Below are positions 1 to 11,897 of a DNA stretch of 64,000 nt, one piece after another. Location of the stretch: assembly GCA_035771165.1 (NCBI GenBank), contig JAWNZC010000179.1:74501-138500 (forward strand), read 5' to 3'. The position numbers and the translations under genes are program-made. Position 1 is the stretch's first letter; each line of letters opens with the position of its first letter. Source of the DNA: Paragorgia papillata. Taxonomy: Eukaryota > Cnidaria > Anthozoa > Scleralcyonacea > Coralliidae. The notes under the pieces are model-generated. The model had not been told where the DNA came from. It saw only the letters and a program-made list of their open reading frames with translations, and made no database searches.

Positions 1-134
1 AAATTACTTTATGGTTAATGCGAGGGGGTTGGTAAGAAGATTTTTAGACTTGGTCTATATACAGAAGAACACGAAGTAAGCGTGATAAATGCACGAAAAA
101 TAGCACTTCTCTCGGTCACCGAAGTAAAAAGCGA

Positions 135-265
135 AAAGGTGGAAAACGGCTGAGATTAGTTTTGATAACGAAATACTGACGTTTTGAGCAGAGCCTTTCA
201 TCAGAGTAAAATGTGATCAAATCAAAACTAATCTCAGCATTTTACCACCTTTTCACTTTGCTCTA
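135..265. mobile_element. Fold-back element, family also at 15718-16150
   Basis: Arms GAAAAGGTGGAAAACGGCTG and its complement flank GAAATACTGACGTTTTGAGCA. The copy at 15.7 kb has nearly the same arms and loop. Confidence 0.6.
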
Positions 266-727
266 ACTAAAACACTACCTTTTTGTCTTTCATCTTACAC
301 TTACAAGATATAGTTGAAACGTAAAACAAAAAGTTGAAACGTAAAACAAAAAAATTATAGGGGGTGGGGGGTCTTACCATTTTAACTGAATTCGTTTAAT
401 ATATTCTTTTCCATTGTTACACAAGGTGCACAAAAAGTAATAAAACCTTTCGAAAAAAAGTAAAGAATTAAAAGAAACATTGTTATTTGTAGAAGAAATT
501 ACCATATAAGAAATATTCAAATTGAGAAAAATTCAAATAAAACAACTGAAAACAGCTATTACCTATCGCCCAACAAAAGGGGATACTCCATACACTGTAA
601 ACAGGCTAAAGAAATTGATATAAAAATAGACAAGTTGCATGTAAAATTACAAAATCTTTAGTAAGAAAGGTTTACTAGAGACTTCTCAAACAAATGCATT
701 TGCATATTACTTTGTATAAGTATATAC

Positions 728-1031
728 TAAAGGTGAAGTAATTACGAGCAACAAATTGCTGCAACATTGTTGTGTTGCAAGTTGAAAAGCGTTGTTGCAC
801 GTATTACCACCCACCTTAAACATTGTTGCGCAACAATGATCTTGCTGCAAGTTGAATCAGCATGTTGCAGCAAGTAGAACTGGAGTCTACTTTTTTCAAC
901 AATTTTTTTCAAATTACAACAAAATCATTGTTGCGTGACGATGTTTAAGGGGAGTGGTAATACCTGCAACAACGCTTTTCAACTTGCAACGCAACTTTGA
1001 AGAAAAATATCGCCCGTATTACCTCACTTTA
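728..1031. mobile_element. CAAC/GTTG-rich fold-back element
   Basis: Ends AGGTGAAGTAATTACG and CCGTATTACCTCACTTT. Inner words TTGCAACA/TGTTGCAA are repeated. It lies just downstream of the last visible exon of the Polycomb-like gene. A long tract with the same words occurs at about 30600-31250. Confidence 0.6.
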
Positions 1032-1098
1032 AGACTGTAACTGAAAATTAGTACCAATGTATCTAGAAGAGTAATGTAGGTAAAAAGGTATTCTCTAC

Positions 1099-4000
1099 CT
1101 TCATGGAACCACTGTCTGCAGTTGTAACACTCTAACATCTTGTAATACCATCTAAAAATGAAGAAACAATTACGTAGTTCATCAGTTTTCATGTTTAATA
1201 GACTGTTAATAGCAGAGGCAACACACCAACTTCGTAGCTCATTGTTCTGTTTATTAGGGACTTTAAGATCTACGACGTCAACCTCAAAAAGAGAATGAAT
1301 AATTTTAGACCCAAGAGTAATAATCTGAACACCGTCCTCGTCCTTTATACAACGCCACTTCAAGCATTTTCACGTCTTCAGGACGACGTCAACGGCCAAA
1401 AGATGAGAACTGTTGCTTGAGATTGACTTCAATACAGACACTACAATCAGTTTAGCAATACTGGTGGCGTTTTGGAAGTCATTAAACTGGCTTCAAATAT
1501 CAAATTTAATAGTTAGTTAGTTAACCGTGACTTCTTTAAATTGTAAAACTTATCTTGCTTTTTAACCACTGTCGTCGTCCTAGCATCTTAAAGTCCCTAT
1601 TAACTGCTTAACGACCGTGGGTTTTCATACAAAGTTGCGTTCATGCAAGGGAAAATTTTACTAGGACAAAAAGCCTAACAAAGATAATTTTGATTATTAA
1701 AGGAGTATAAGGAAAGAAAACCAAAGAGATTTTCCAAGATCACACAAGATCTTGACAAGATTCTAACAGTGGTGGGTTTGGCGCAGATACAGAAATATGT
1801 GCGTAGCTCAAGTTGAATATCATACTTGTTCACTTCAATCTATTTCTCTCAGTATATTCTCTATACTGTAACATCTACTGTATATACTGTACTGTACAGG
1901 ACTTGTAAACTTGAAAACTCAAGGGATCACTTACACCCCTGGTCCACCACAATAACAATAAGTTTCACTTGTATTTGACTTGTGATGAGCATCCCAACTT
2001 AATGAACTAATCTGAAAAATAGTTATCATGTATATTAAATATCTTGGAATGTCCATGTGAAAACGGCAGAAATCCTAGAAAAACCTATATTTGGTTCTGG
2101 ACTCTGTCTATGTCCAGTAGCGAAACTAACTATGGCAACTGGTGATGCTATGCAAATTTAAAATAATCTACATATTCAGACATTTAACAAAGTATATCCA
2201 CCCAAATCTTATTTTGTTGGAAATTTTTAGTTCCACTGAGTAAGATTGCTATAATGTTTAAATTGTTGCATTTTTATTTCGTGATAATTGCATTGACATG
2301 CAGGTATATTTCACTAGATTTCAAAAATTCAAAATATTCTGATTAGTTAAATTTGTATAGCATGACCAGTTGCTATGCTTGGCTTTGCCACTGTCCATGC
2401 AGGGCTGCAAATAATTTTTTTTTGCTTGACAGGACATGTGTCTGATCCATTTCCAATTTTGGTCAGACATTCCTAAAATTTGTTCGGACATAAAACCATT
2501 ATCACCACATTTTGTCGGACATATAATTGTTCAGAATACAGTTCTGAGTTCATGATATAAAGCCGGTTTCCGTGGCGGTCGTTGACTCGTCTGTTTAGCG
2601 TCGCGCGTGTGTGTTATACTTATACATAGAGTAATTAAATACGATCAGTTTCTCTCTGAAGACCGATTCAGTTACGGAAGATTTAAAATTCAAAAATGCT
2701 CAATCTAGTCGATAGAATTACGAAAGGGAATCGGAATTTTTCTCTCAAAAAGAGAAGTTTCTCTTTCAACATCATAAAGCCGAATTTCTTGATCAGACAA
2801 TATATTTTATTTGCACGGACACTATCGGACATTGTCCGATGTCCGACAGTAATTTGCAGCCCTGTCCATGTCACAAGGTACTTATAACATTAATTGATTC
2901 CTCCCTACATCCATCCTTGCTTCTCTCCCTCCATGCTTGCTTACTTTCCCCCATCCCAACCACACTCCCTCCCTAGCTTGCTCCGCAGAGATTTGTCACT
3001 CTGTTTTAATCCTAGCTTTCATGTGCATTGTTCTTGTAGGAAACTTTATCTTTTTACTTTGTCTAACGCCAAACAATTTACTCATCAAAAAGAAATATCT
3101 CAGAAACTGCCATGCATGAAAGGGTTAAACAAAAATTCCATTGTCTTGTATCAGTTGAACTTTCCAAAATAATTTGATGCTCAAACCAAAAGATCTGGGA
3201 GACAAACAATTACCAGTAAATTTACCATTTATTAATTTGTATAATTTTAGTGTAGAAATGCTCACATCGTATGGTAACACTTGCTTCATAGCCATCAAAG
3301 CATTTGCTAAAAAAAAGACAGAAATACATGGGAATAAATACAACAAAGACTTATTAACTGAGTGCAAGGTTATAATTGTACAGAAAGTATTATCTTGACT
3401 TATTTGTGCAGACTGAGAAACAAGGGAGCAAGAAATATATATTGGCTTTTGGTACATTTTCTGTTTAAAGGCCTGGCCAAACGCTTTCAACATTTCATTC
3501 AACATCGTTCAACATTGTTGAATTCAACCGTGATTCAACATGTTGAAAGCGTTTGGCCACCCTGTTGAATGATATTGAACGTTGTTGAATGGTGTTGAAC
3601 GAAATTTGAACATGTTCAAATTTTCGTTCAACATGCGTTCAACAATGTTGAACGATGTTGCATGAAATGTTGCATGAAATGTTGAAAGCATTTGGCCTGG
3701 CCTTAAGTTTCAAATGCTTTTTCGTCTTCAGAATTTTCTGTTACCTTACCCATTAGCTCTTTTGTATCATTCACTTCTTGTTTTAAATGGCAGTTTGTTT
3801 GTTCAGAATATTTGAATAAAGATACCTAGTTCTCTTTTATTTGTATCCAAATCAACTAAGAAAATTTGATTTAGAATGTGCATTGACCAGGAGATCATTA
3901 TCATAAGATTGGATCCAGTTACCTCTCAGAAATTTTCTTTTTGAATAAAAGTGCTTACCTTCCGGGCCTGATTTCAACGCACCTCCAGACTAAAGAAAAC

Positions 4001-7000
4001 ACAAAAATAGCAAAAAACATTTCTCAAACTCATTAATAATTCATGAACCAAAAACAAAAGAAATTAATGTTTAATTAGTGTTTTGAAACCGGAGGAAGAT
4101 CCATCTAGCTGATCACGTGACGACGCTTTGAAATATTTCAAAGTCCTAGGACTTTGAAAATATGTAAATTACTATGTTTGAGAAGTCAGTTCAAACACTC
4201 GACGTCGGACTTTACCGGGATTTCAATTAAGCCCTCCTGCATTAAAAATGCTTGCCTTCAGCTGGCATTTTCAATAGGCACTCGGACTTTGAAATCCCGG
4301 TAAAGTCCTCTGTCTCGTATTTGAACTATTACTTAAACATTACCTATAACTGAAGCTCATTAAAATATTAATCCAATCTATTAAAGCCAAACAAGTTGCA
4401 TTTATAAATTGCATTGCAGGTCTTTGCATTATGTTGTGAGACCTTACACTTGTTGTGAAACCTTAAAACAATCCCCCAACCTTTTCCTAATTTTCCCCCT
4501 ATATTATAATCATAGGGTTCTTAATGACTTACATGTAAGTCTTATTAAAGGTCAACTAAACCTTTTGAAGTTATATTTTCTTCTGAAAGGGTTATCATCT
4601 AACTTAGTAAAAGTAAAGAAAAATATGAATTTTGAGGTAAAGAAAATAATTTATCAGCGAAGCCTTCTTAGGTCCTCTTGAATCATGACCGCGTTTCTAG
4701 GAGAATGGGTACTCCATTGTCTTTGACATCATACCGGTAAAACCCACCAATCACCTTATTGTTTGTTACCGGTATGACATCACAAGGTACTAGTACCAGA
4801 TTTGGACGCGATCGTCGTTCACACGAGTTCAGCAAAAGGAGCAAAAACTCAAACTTAGACAGTTTATAAAAGTGGAACCGAGTGACTGGTTTCAATTTTT
4901 TCTTCGGTTTTAGATTGAACTTTTCCAACTTTAACGGAAAATAGAATAACCTGGAAACGTATAGTTGCCCTTTGAGCTGGTGTTTGACAGTACTGTACCT
5001 TGGCTGCTATTGAGAAAACACATATTCTACAAAACCACTCCCCTGGTTCTGCAACACATTTGTCATCAACAACTGGTATATGACAATCTTGATGATAACC
5101 TGCAGAACAGAATCACGTTAGAAAAATGAAGTTATTATAAAATACAGTCACCACCACTTATATGCAAATCATTTTTTGCAAGCCGGATTTTTGCATATAG
5201 TGTAGTGTAAGCGTATTTTGCATATAAGTGGATTAAAAAAACAGATTTTCATATGATTTGGTATTTCCAAAATCTTTGCATATATTAAGTGTTTTTTGCA
5301 TATATTAAGTGACTGCATATATTATTAAAACTTACCATGACTGCATCTGTCACAAATAATTATTTGATTGTGGTCTTTAGATTCCCTTTTACCACACTTT
5401 GTACATGAAATATCATCATGTTCAGGATCTAATTAAATTAAACCAAATCTTCAGTTAACCCTTTGACTACCAGAAGTTCTCACTTAATGAGTAAAATGGC
5501 GAGCTCAGGTAAGAATGGGTTAAACTAGAAAATAGATATCACCATAAACTAGTACCATAGTTGACTGGGTAAGTGACCATCTTCGGGTAAGCACCCACCT
5601 CCGTTTTTGGCCAAAAAGTTTGTCCACAAGTGTATTTAGTACTGTATTAAAATTTACTTCACAGAGAACTTGCTTGCTTGTAAGTAATGAAATCTCCATA
5701 TTTTTTGTGTTTTGAGCAATTATTTTTTTAAATTTTAATGTGTAGATCTACAGTGGAACCTTGTTAATACAACCACCGTCGGGCCAAAAAAAGTGATCGT
5801 AATAACAAGGTGGTCGTATTAACAGGGTGGTCATATGGTGGGGTTCCACTGTATAATGAAATTATATTTTAAACAGTCTTTGTTTACATGTCCACCATTT
5901 AGAATTTCTGTGTTCATTGGTCCAAGTAGACTATGGTCCCAGTTGCTGCTTGTATAGCACCCAGGCAGATGCCTGCAAAAAGCAGTCATGTGATAATTAA
6001 GCCCACGTACATGCCTGTGTAAGCCACCCAACCCTTCTCTTGGTGAAAATTAAAACACTGGGCACATCCACTTTGTCATCATCTAAAACTACTGTAAATT
6101 AACTTTATTTTTACTGGATATTCACAACAAATAATATATGTACGGTATATACAGTAGTAGAACTATGACTTACAGTACATTAGCTACACATTCACATTAC
6201 TAGTACCTTACTTGTTCGAATATTTTTAAAAGAAATCAAATAAACTGAACCATCTTGAAATGAAACATGGCATTTTGACTGAGCTTCATCAATCTGATCA
6301 ACATAAAAAGTAAAGATAGATAATTATTAAAGTGCATATAACGTCTGTGGGGATTTAACATATTTGCAAATATCTTTTGATCCTCCTGAGAAAAATTATA
6401 AGATATCTTGTCATCCAAAAATTTCATCTTCATAGACTTTTTTACTAGTGTTAAAGTTAATGAAAGTGATGTCATAGTGGGCATCTGTCTACAATGAAAA
6501 CCTCTTTATAGATGGCCACCATGACATTAAATTTAAAAGATGAAATTTTCGGCTGACAAGATATAAATATTACAATTTTTCTCAGGAGAATCCATAGATT
6601 ACAAATATGTTAAATCCCCACAGGCGTTATATGTACTTTAGGCTGTCAGTATCAGGCATGGTCTTCACCAGCCATCCATTTTTTGGATGGCCTTTGTAAA
6701 TCTTGAACAACCATTTAAAAAAGATGGCATTTGGATGGCTGTATATAAGATTAACAGCTTTTGCACTAGGCTAAATCACAACCGTGTATGTACCTTTTAT
6801 ACAATTCTTTGGAGATGTTTCTGGAAAGCTTACCGTATTTTCTGGGCAATAACCCATGGGTTATCTCTTACTTTTGCTAGAAAGCATAATTAGTGTGGGT
6901 AATCTGTTGAATTCTTAAGACAGCGCATGACCAAGACCTCACTATTAAAGAGGAGTTTGTCCTTCACCTCAAATATACACTGCATTAAAAATTTACACTT

Positions 7001-8630
7001 TGGACATTGAACTTACAATACCTGACAGAAAAGCCTGACACATACAGTCAATGCCCATCTCCCCCCCCCCCCCCCCCCCCCAGACCAGACAGAAGGCTCA
7101 TTTATACTTGGCAGTAGCATCTACAGATAAAGTAGAAACTACCTTTAGACCCCGTTTACATGGTACCAGATGAATTAGGAACTGGTCTTGAATTAGCACA
7201 GTTCCACCTGTTTACATGATGAAATAAACCTTATTCAAAAATGACCACCAAATTAAAATTATTTTATATACATATAAATCAGGGTTCTGCCCAGAAGCAT
7301 GTGAGTGCCGGGTACCTACAGGCCTGGGGGCTCACCCCAAGCTCCCCTCCCCCCAAGAATATGTGAAAATTAATAATCTGAAAATGATATTTTCTAAATT
7401 GTGAGCAAGTGAAATTCATAATCCTTTACATCATGTGTCTCCCAATTTTGTCAGACTAAATATTACTGTTAAGTATTTATGTGGATAATATAAATATTAA
7501 TAAAACTGCAATGCAGTAACTGAAAGGAGAGACATGTTTGAGGGAAAAACACACAACCACACTCTACTTAAACAATGAACATTTAAACTATACTTACAGT
7601 ATATACATGCTAAATTCTCTAGGTAAAGCTAGGGCAAGGTTTCCTGTGTATGTTCTTCGACTACCAACACAGGTGTATCATCTTACAGGCATTAATAAAC
7701 AAAGTGCGAAGTGATTAGCGCCTTACCCAAGTATCAGACAATCCAATCTGGCTTTGAAGGAATATTGTATTTCACTGAATTACAAGTCCGGTAGCTAATA
7801 TTATGTGCATTGTGGTGCCGAATTTCACCAAATAATATTGTTTAAATAAAAAAAAAATTCACCAAAAACAAAAAAATACAAAATGATGTATATTAATTAA
7901 AAGATATATAAAAAATACAACACATGGGGTTTTCTTATTGCATATTTCGAGTGCTGGGCGGAAGGGTCCGTTTTGGTGTGAGTGCCGGGTGGCACTGCTC
8001 AGTGCCAGGCACCACCCACCTCGGGAGAACCCTGATAAATTAGCCCTTATGAACTTGTTTTCATGTGTGAAATTCAAAAGAATTTTTGCTTTAAAACAAG
8101 GTCATAAGGGCTAATTTATATGCACATGAAAGAATTCTAATTCGGTGGCCATTCAGACTGGTCTTGAATTTGTCCAGTACAGTGTAAACATAGCCTTAAT
8201 GTCTTATTGAGATACCTTGGGCCTAAATTACAACACACTGTATTCCCATCTTATTGATTAGCTTTTAAAAACTTTTGTTTTTTGTCACCCATACCCTTTA
8301 AACTCCCAATAACCCCCACCCCCCACCCCCCCCCCCCCCCCCCCCCCCCATCTTTCCTGTGAAATACTGGTATGCATGTTTGTTTTAGGACTTTTAACTT
8401 AAAATTAAGCTCTCAAAAATAACATAAAATAATTGCGAACACACATTAGGTAAAATCATTACAAACTAAAAGCGGTAACGGATGCTTACCGACTTCACAA
8501 CGGCCAAATAGTGCAAACCGTCTTGCCAGCACCCCAGAACTTCGTCTCCAACTTTAAAGCCTAAATTCTTGTGTTTAACACCGGAATTTGTTTGAGTCAC
8601 AAACTTCTTCTTGCCTTTACTAGTTTTCAT
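1099..8630 (-). CDS. Polycomb-like protein (PHF1/MTF2/PHF19 family), 5' part, 8 coding exons seen
   Basis: Exons in transcript order: 8490-8630, 6212-6293, 5336-5428, 4999-5099, 3959-3989, 3266-3306, 1935-2011, 1099-1151. All junctions are GT-AG and phase is kept, giving 206 residues before the gene leaves the window to the left. The ATG at 8630 opens a basic N-terminus followed by a Tudor domain (about residues 27-72) split across exons 1 and 2. PHD1 (about 80-136) has the CTKC, CDRCSHGYHQDC and CRIC zinc ligands. The family linker SGGALKSGP follows, then PHD2 begins with YCYCGGPG and CYNCRQWFH. Vertebrate members are PRC2 accessory subunits: the Tudor domain binds H3K36me3 and the protein helps recruit PRC2 to chromatin in the nucleus. 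Predicted cage residues W35, Y41, F59 and Y65 keep the PHF1 spacing. The second Tudor exon lies beside a MITE and is easily missed. Extended-homology and C-terminal exons should lie left of base 1. Which vertebrate paralogue is closest cannot be told. Confidence 0.88.
2399..2866. mobile_element. Fold-back element with CAGGGCTGCAAAT ends
   Basis: Starts CAGGGCTGCAAAT and ends with the complement ATTTGCAGCCCTG; GTCGGACA/TGTCCGAC words lie inside. The short frames across it are not exons. Intron of the Polycomb-like gene. Confidence 0.6.
3345..3860. mobile_element. Degenerate composite copy containing a GTTGAA palindrome
   Basis: It starts GACTTATTAACTGAGTGCAA and ends with TTCAGAATATTTGAATAAAG, as in the 51.6-kb copy. 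Between them (3470-3715) sits a palindrome of TTCAACAT/ATGTTGAA words bounded by GGCCTGGCCAAACGCTTTCA and its complement. Intron of the Polycomb-like gene. Confidence 0.5.
6335..6650. mobile_element. Palindromic MITE beside the Polycomb-like Tudor exon
   Basis: The arms share GGATTTAACATATTTG-, ATCTTGTCA- and AAATTTCATCTTCAT-type motifs with the element at 21563. It begins about 40 bp from the acceptor side of exon 6212-6293, so a reading frame runs from repeat into exon and hides the real boundary. Confidence 0.65.
7276..8036. mobile_element. Dispersed element, copy A
   Basis: Bounded by CAGGGTTCTGCCCAGAAGCA and a terminal GGAGAACCCTG. It shares long collinear stretches with the reverse complement of 56208-56810. 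No coding capacity seen. Between Polycomb-like exons 1 and 2. Confidence 0.65.
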
Positions 8631-8976
8631 GTTTTAAGAACCATTATCTACATCAATATTAACGACAAAACCAAAGATTAAAAGAGCTTTTTTAAAGAAC
8701 GACTGAACACCGACACCGAACTAGAATAAAGAACGTGGGTTTTCAAAACCGCTATCCACCAGTCCCTTCCCATGAACGGCGCGCAATTTTTGTAATTTCC
8801 ACCCTGCAGGCCCACTGATCTTATTTGAGATCAGTGTGCAGCCAGGTACGCCAAAAAAGGCAAAATCTAAACAATTTGGGATACATTACTAGATATCTTG
8901 ATTATGCAAAAATGAGTCCCCTCCCCCCTAACCCATTTAATCAGTGGTGCCCCTGCTTTACTAACCCCCCTAATCT

Positions 8977-9171
8977 TATGCAGGCTTTGAGGGAAAGTGG
9001 GCTCTGCCAATAAACTCGATACCTTAAGTTTTTGAGCATGCAGGCTCTAACGCTTTAGTATACTTGCTATATTTTCCCACTTGCATGTGTTCATAAACTA
9101 GAACTTGTTTGGCCTAAGGGTGAAGATCGAGTTTGTTGACAGAGCCCACTTTCCCCTGAAGCCTGCATAGG
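8977..9171. mobile_element. Short fold-back element
   Basis: Arms of about 45 bp: TATGCAGGCTTTGAGGGAAA ... and TTTCCCCTGAAGCCTGCATA. Between the RPL35 3' end and the Polycomb-like start. Confidence 0.65.
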
Positions 9172-9755
9172 TCAGAAAGGGTCACTGACTGCAGGGTACC
9201 CTAATCCTAACACCACCTCAAATTCTGACCCCAAACCTAATCACAACCTACCAACAACCCTATTTCACCCAACTAAATATAAACTTATAGATCTTATTCA
9301 ACCAAATTAAAACTCTATTATACACATATTAATGGCCCTTCAAAAACTAATTAATAATTCATGAGGAAAACACAAAAGAAAATCATGACCGTATCGTGTC
9401 TGTGTGATAAAGATACCTCCTGATTTACATAAACTTTAGCTTTGATTTTCTCAGCTTAGACAAGGTTATTTTTCAAACTTACTATGCCAATGAACTTACC
9501 AAGTGGTTCGTTTTTGAAGCCGTTCAATAAACTCACAGTTCGTGTTTTATCAGATATAAAAACACTCGGCTTCACCTCGTATCTTTATAACTGATAAAAT
9601 ACTCCTGCTCGTTTTACTTCAAAAAAATTGATAAAATTGGTCATAAGGGCTAAATTATATGCACATAAATGAATTTTAATTCAGTGGCCATTTTTGAATA
9701 AGGCTATTTCATGCAACAAAAACACACAACTCTTATAGCATAGATTGACAACATT

Positions 9756-9761
9756 TTTATT
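9756..9761 (-). terminator. RPL35 poly(A) signal overlapping the stop codon
   Basis: The last codons read GAA TAA A, so the hexamer AATAAA contains the stop codon itself. A very short 3' UTR of about 20-30 nt is therefore expected, as in many ribosomal protein genes. The cleavage site was not identified. Confidence 0.55.
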
Positions 9762-11839
9762 CCTTCACAGCATATTTTCGCAAAGCAAAATGTGTAAGCT
9801 TCTTGCGCTGCTTCAGGGTGATTTTTGCAGCTTCTCTCTTGGTAAGCGCTTTCCTCACGGCGCGGGTTTTCTTTGGCCTCAAATCAAGTGGTTTGTATTT
9901 TTTTGTTTTGTAAAACTTGGCCAAATTTTCTCGCTGTGTTTGGGAAATGACTGTTAGAACACGGGCAATAGATTTTCGAACCAGTTTGCTAAAACATAAA
10001 AATAGAAAAGATATAAATCAAGGAGCATATAAATGTATTCACAGTTCTCTATTTGAGGAGGAAAATTGTCTGTCCTTAGACAGTAAAACAATTAAGGGGC
10101 CATTTTTGGCCTGTTCAGGTTGCCTAATATATGTCTGAGGGTTCTATATTTGATGAATAAATCGTCTGTTATTAAACAGTAGAGCCACTGTGGTAGAACA
10201 ATAGAGGCACTGCAATTTTTGGCTTGTGCAGGCAGGAATGGGTTAAGTTAGTGGTGACCACGTTATAAATGAAGTGCGTTATTGCAAGGTATGGCCAAAT
10301 ATCTCATTCCCAGTACTCTTCCCACTCAGTTCTGGTGCAATATTGTGGGCTGAGTACTGGGAGTGAGATTGAGTACTGCTAGAAGCACTTTCTGTTTGAT
10401 TCTAACAATCCAAATCGCAACTGAAAAAGTTTGAAGTCTGCTCAAAACAGACTTCAACAAAATGGAATTGAAATAAGATTTTTGAGCATGGTTTTCAATT
10501 CTTACAATGATTGCACTGCCGTGTTGTCGTTTTATCTCGTAATAATCACAGTTATTCAGGATGATCAGTGATCGTCAGCCGACAAGATCAAATTGTCTCC
10601 AATGAGCAAATTCAAAACTTCAGTTTCAGCGTCATATTACACATCAATTCTGTCTCTATTTTGCGGAATTTAGCGGTCTGTGGTGAACTTTAGTACTGTT
10701 GGTAAACATAAGTATGACAAACCAGGAAAAGTTAAATTTTGGGGTCCAAGGACGAACCGCGTTATACCGAGTCACGCGTTATAACGATGCAAGCTATAGC
10801 GAGGCTCCACTGTACACATACTGTATCTTGTGTACAGTCCCTCTAATGTACTTACATCTTTGATAACTTTGAGGCTGCTCCACCAGTCACCTTGGCTACT
10901 CTTAGAGAAGACAACTCGTTCTTTAGCTCATCAAGCTGCTTCACAAGATCATCCTTCTTCTTCCCCCGCAATTCATGGGCCTTTACCTTAGTCTGACCAA
11001 AATTAACAATATTTTTACCTAAATAGTTTCAAGCGGTATTATATATTGGGGACAATTCAAGTATACAGTATCCCCCCCCACACACACACACATCCTTTAA
11101 AAAAACCCACTAAATTGAACAAGGAAATGCCAATGTGAACTCAATGTGAACTGAACTAGTATTCCTTCAATTTACTGGACTGCTAAGACTAAGTGTTGGG
11201 AGGAGGGGGCCTATAGCTGAATCAACCCTCATATTAATTGCCTTTTAGTGGCATCACCCACCCCTATGGCCCTATCTAAGGTTTAGGATCATTAAAATTA
11301 TCTCGACTCCAAGGTTTAAATACCAGTATACGATATACGTATATTTAATATTTTGACAAGTAAAATTAATGTAAATTCATCTGGTGTTAAACTGGAACAA
11401 ATTATAATAAACTTCCTATCACATGCACCAAACCAGGGCAACTTGTTACAATATTTCGGATCATTCAAATAAATCAAATCCAAAATTCTGACAAATATGC
11501 TGTGAAAAGTAATCTATTTTGTACCCGATCTGACTTAGAATATGTTGCACTTCAAGTAAAGTAAAAACGTGCTTAAACTTCTTATCAAGCACCTTAGCTG
11601 TCTCTAAGACTTAAAAATCCGACACAAACATCGAGTATATAAAGACGAAACATTGAAGTAGACATTTAGAAGCAAAAAGAAAAGGTCTCGAAATATAACC
11701 GAATTCCCTTACAATTTACTTGAAATCTTCACACATTAGTAATCAGAGATTGGTACTTCGTTTCAGGGTATATAAGTTTTAAATAAAACGTAAAATGCGA
11801 AGGATGCAGAAGGATTTTAAATCCATATTTTCTCACCAT
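9757..11839 (-). CDS. RPL35: 60S ribosomal protein L35 (uL29), complete, 3 coding exons
   Basis: Exons: 11837-11839 (only the ATG), 10856-10992 and 9757-9988 (stop TAA at 9757-9759). The joined protein is 123 aa, the usual length in animals, and is collinear with human RPL35: [19 protein letters not shown], then [29 protein letters not shown], and [15 protein letters not shown] with C-terminal LRKYAVKE. It is a structural protein of the large ribosomal subunit near the polypeptide exit. An intron directly after the start codon, together with a pyrimidine tract at the presumed transcription start, is typical of ribosomal protein genes and implies TOP-type translational control. The first intron is about 840 nt and the second about 870 nt; the second contains a CAGTGGAACC-type repeat. 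The identification is essentially certain. Confidence 0.97.
10246..10815. mobile_element. Element with CTCCACTGTA terminus (pogo/Tigger-like end)
   Basis: One end reads GCGAGGCTCCACTGTA and the other GTGACCACGTTATAAATGAA, with a GCGTTATA word near both ends. A smaller relative at 5750-5855 has TACAGTGGAACC ends on both sides. CAGTGGAACC termini are typical of pogo-like DNA transposons. RPL35 intron 2. Confidence 0.5.
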
Positions 11840-11862
11840 TTTGTGATATCTATGATCGGTTC

Positions 11863-11897
11863 AAGAGAAAGACTCGTTTCGCGCGCGGTGTATATTG
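11863..11897 (-). promoter_or_regulatory. RPL35 core promoter: TATA-like box and 5' TOP tract
   Basis: On the minus strand a pyrimidine run CTTTCTCTT begins at 11871, 32 nt before the ATG, and would be the 5' TOP start of the mRNA. An AATATAC box about 25 nt upstream (11897-11891) sits at the usual TATA distance. The spacing is read directly; the transcription start itself is inferred. Confidence 0.5.

Noticed and set aside
2696..3568. Short plus-strand frames (60-92 aa)
   Set aside because: They fall in fold-back elements and in the antisense of the Polycomb-like gene's introns, without homology or splice logic.
6830..6880. Candidate second Tudor exon on the minus strand (frame KVRDNPWVIAQKIR, donor GGTAAGC)
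   Set aside because: The phase does not match exon 1, which ends in phase 0, and the sequence sits in repeat-like DNA. The exon at 6212-6293 fits phase, acceptor, donor and family pattern.
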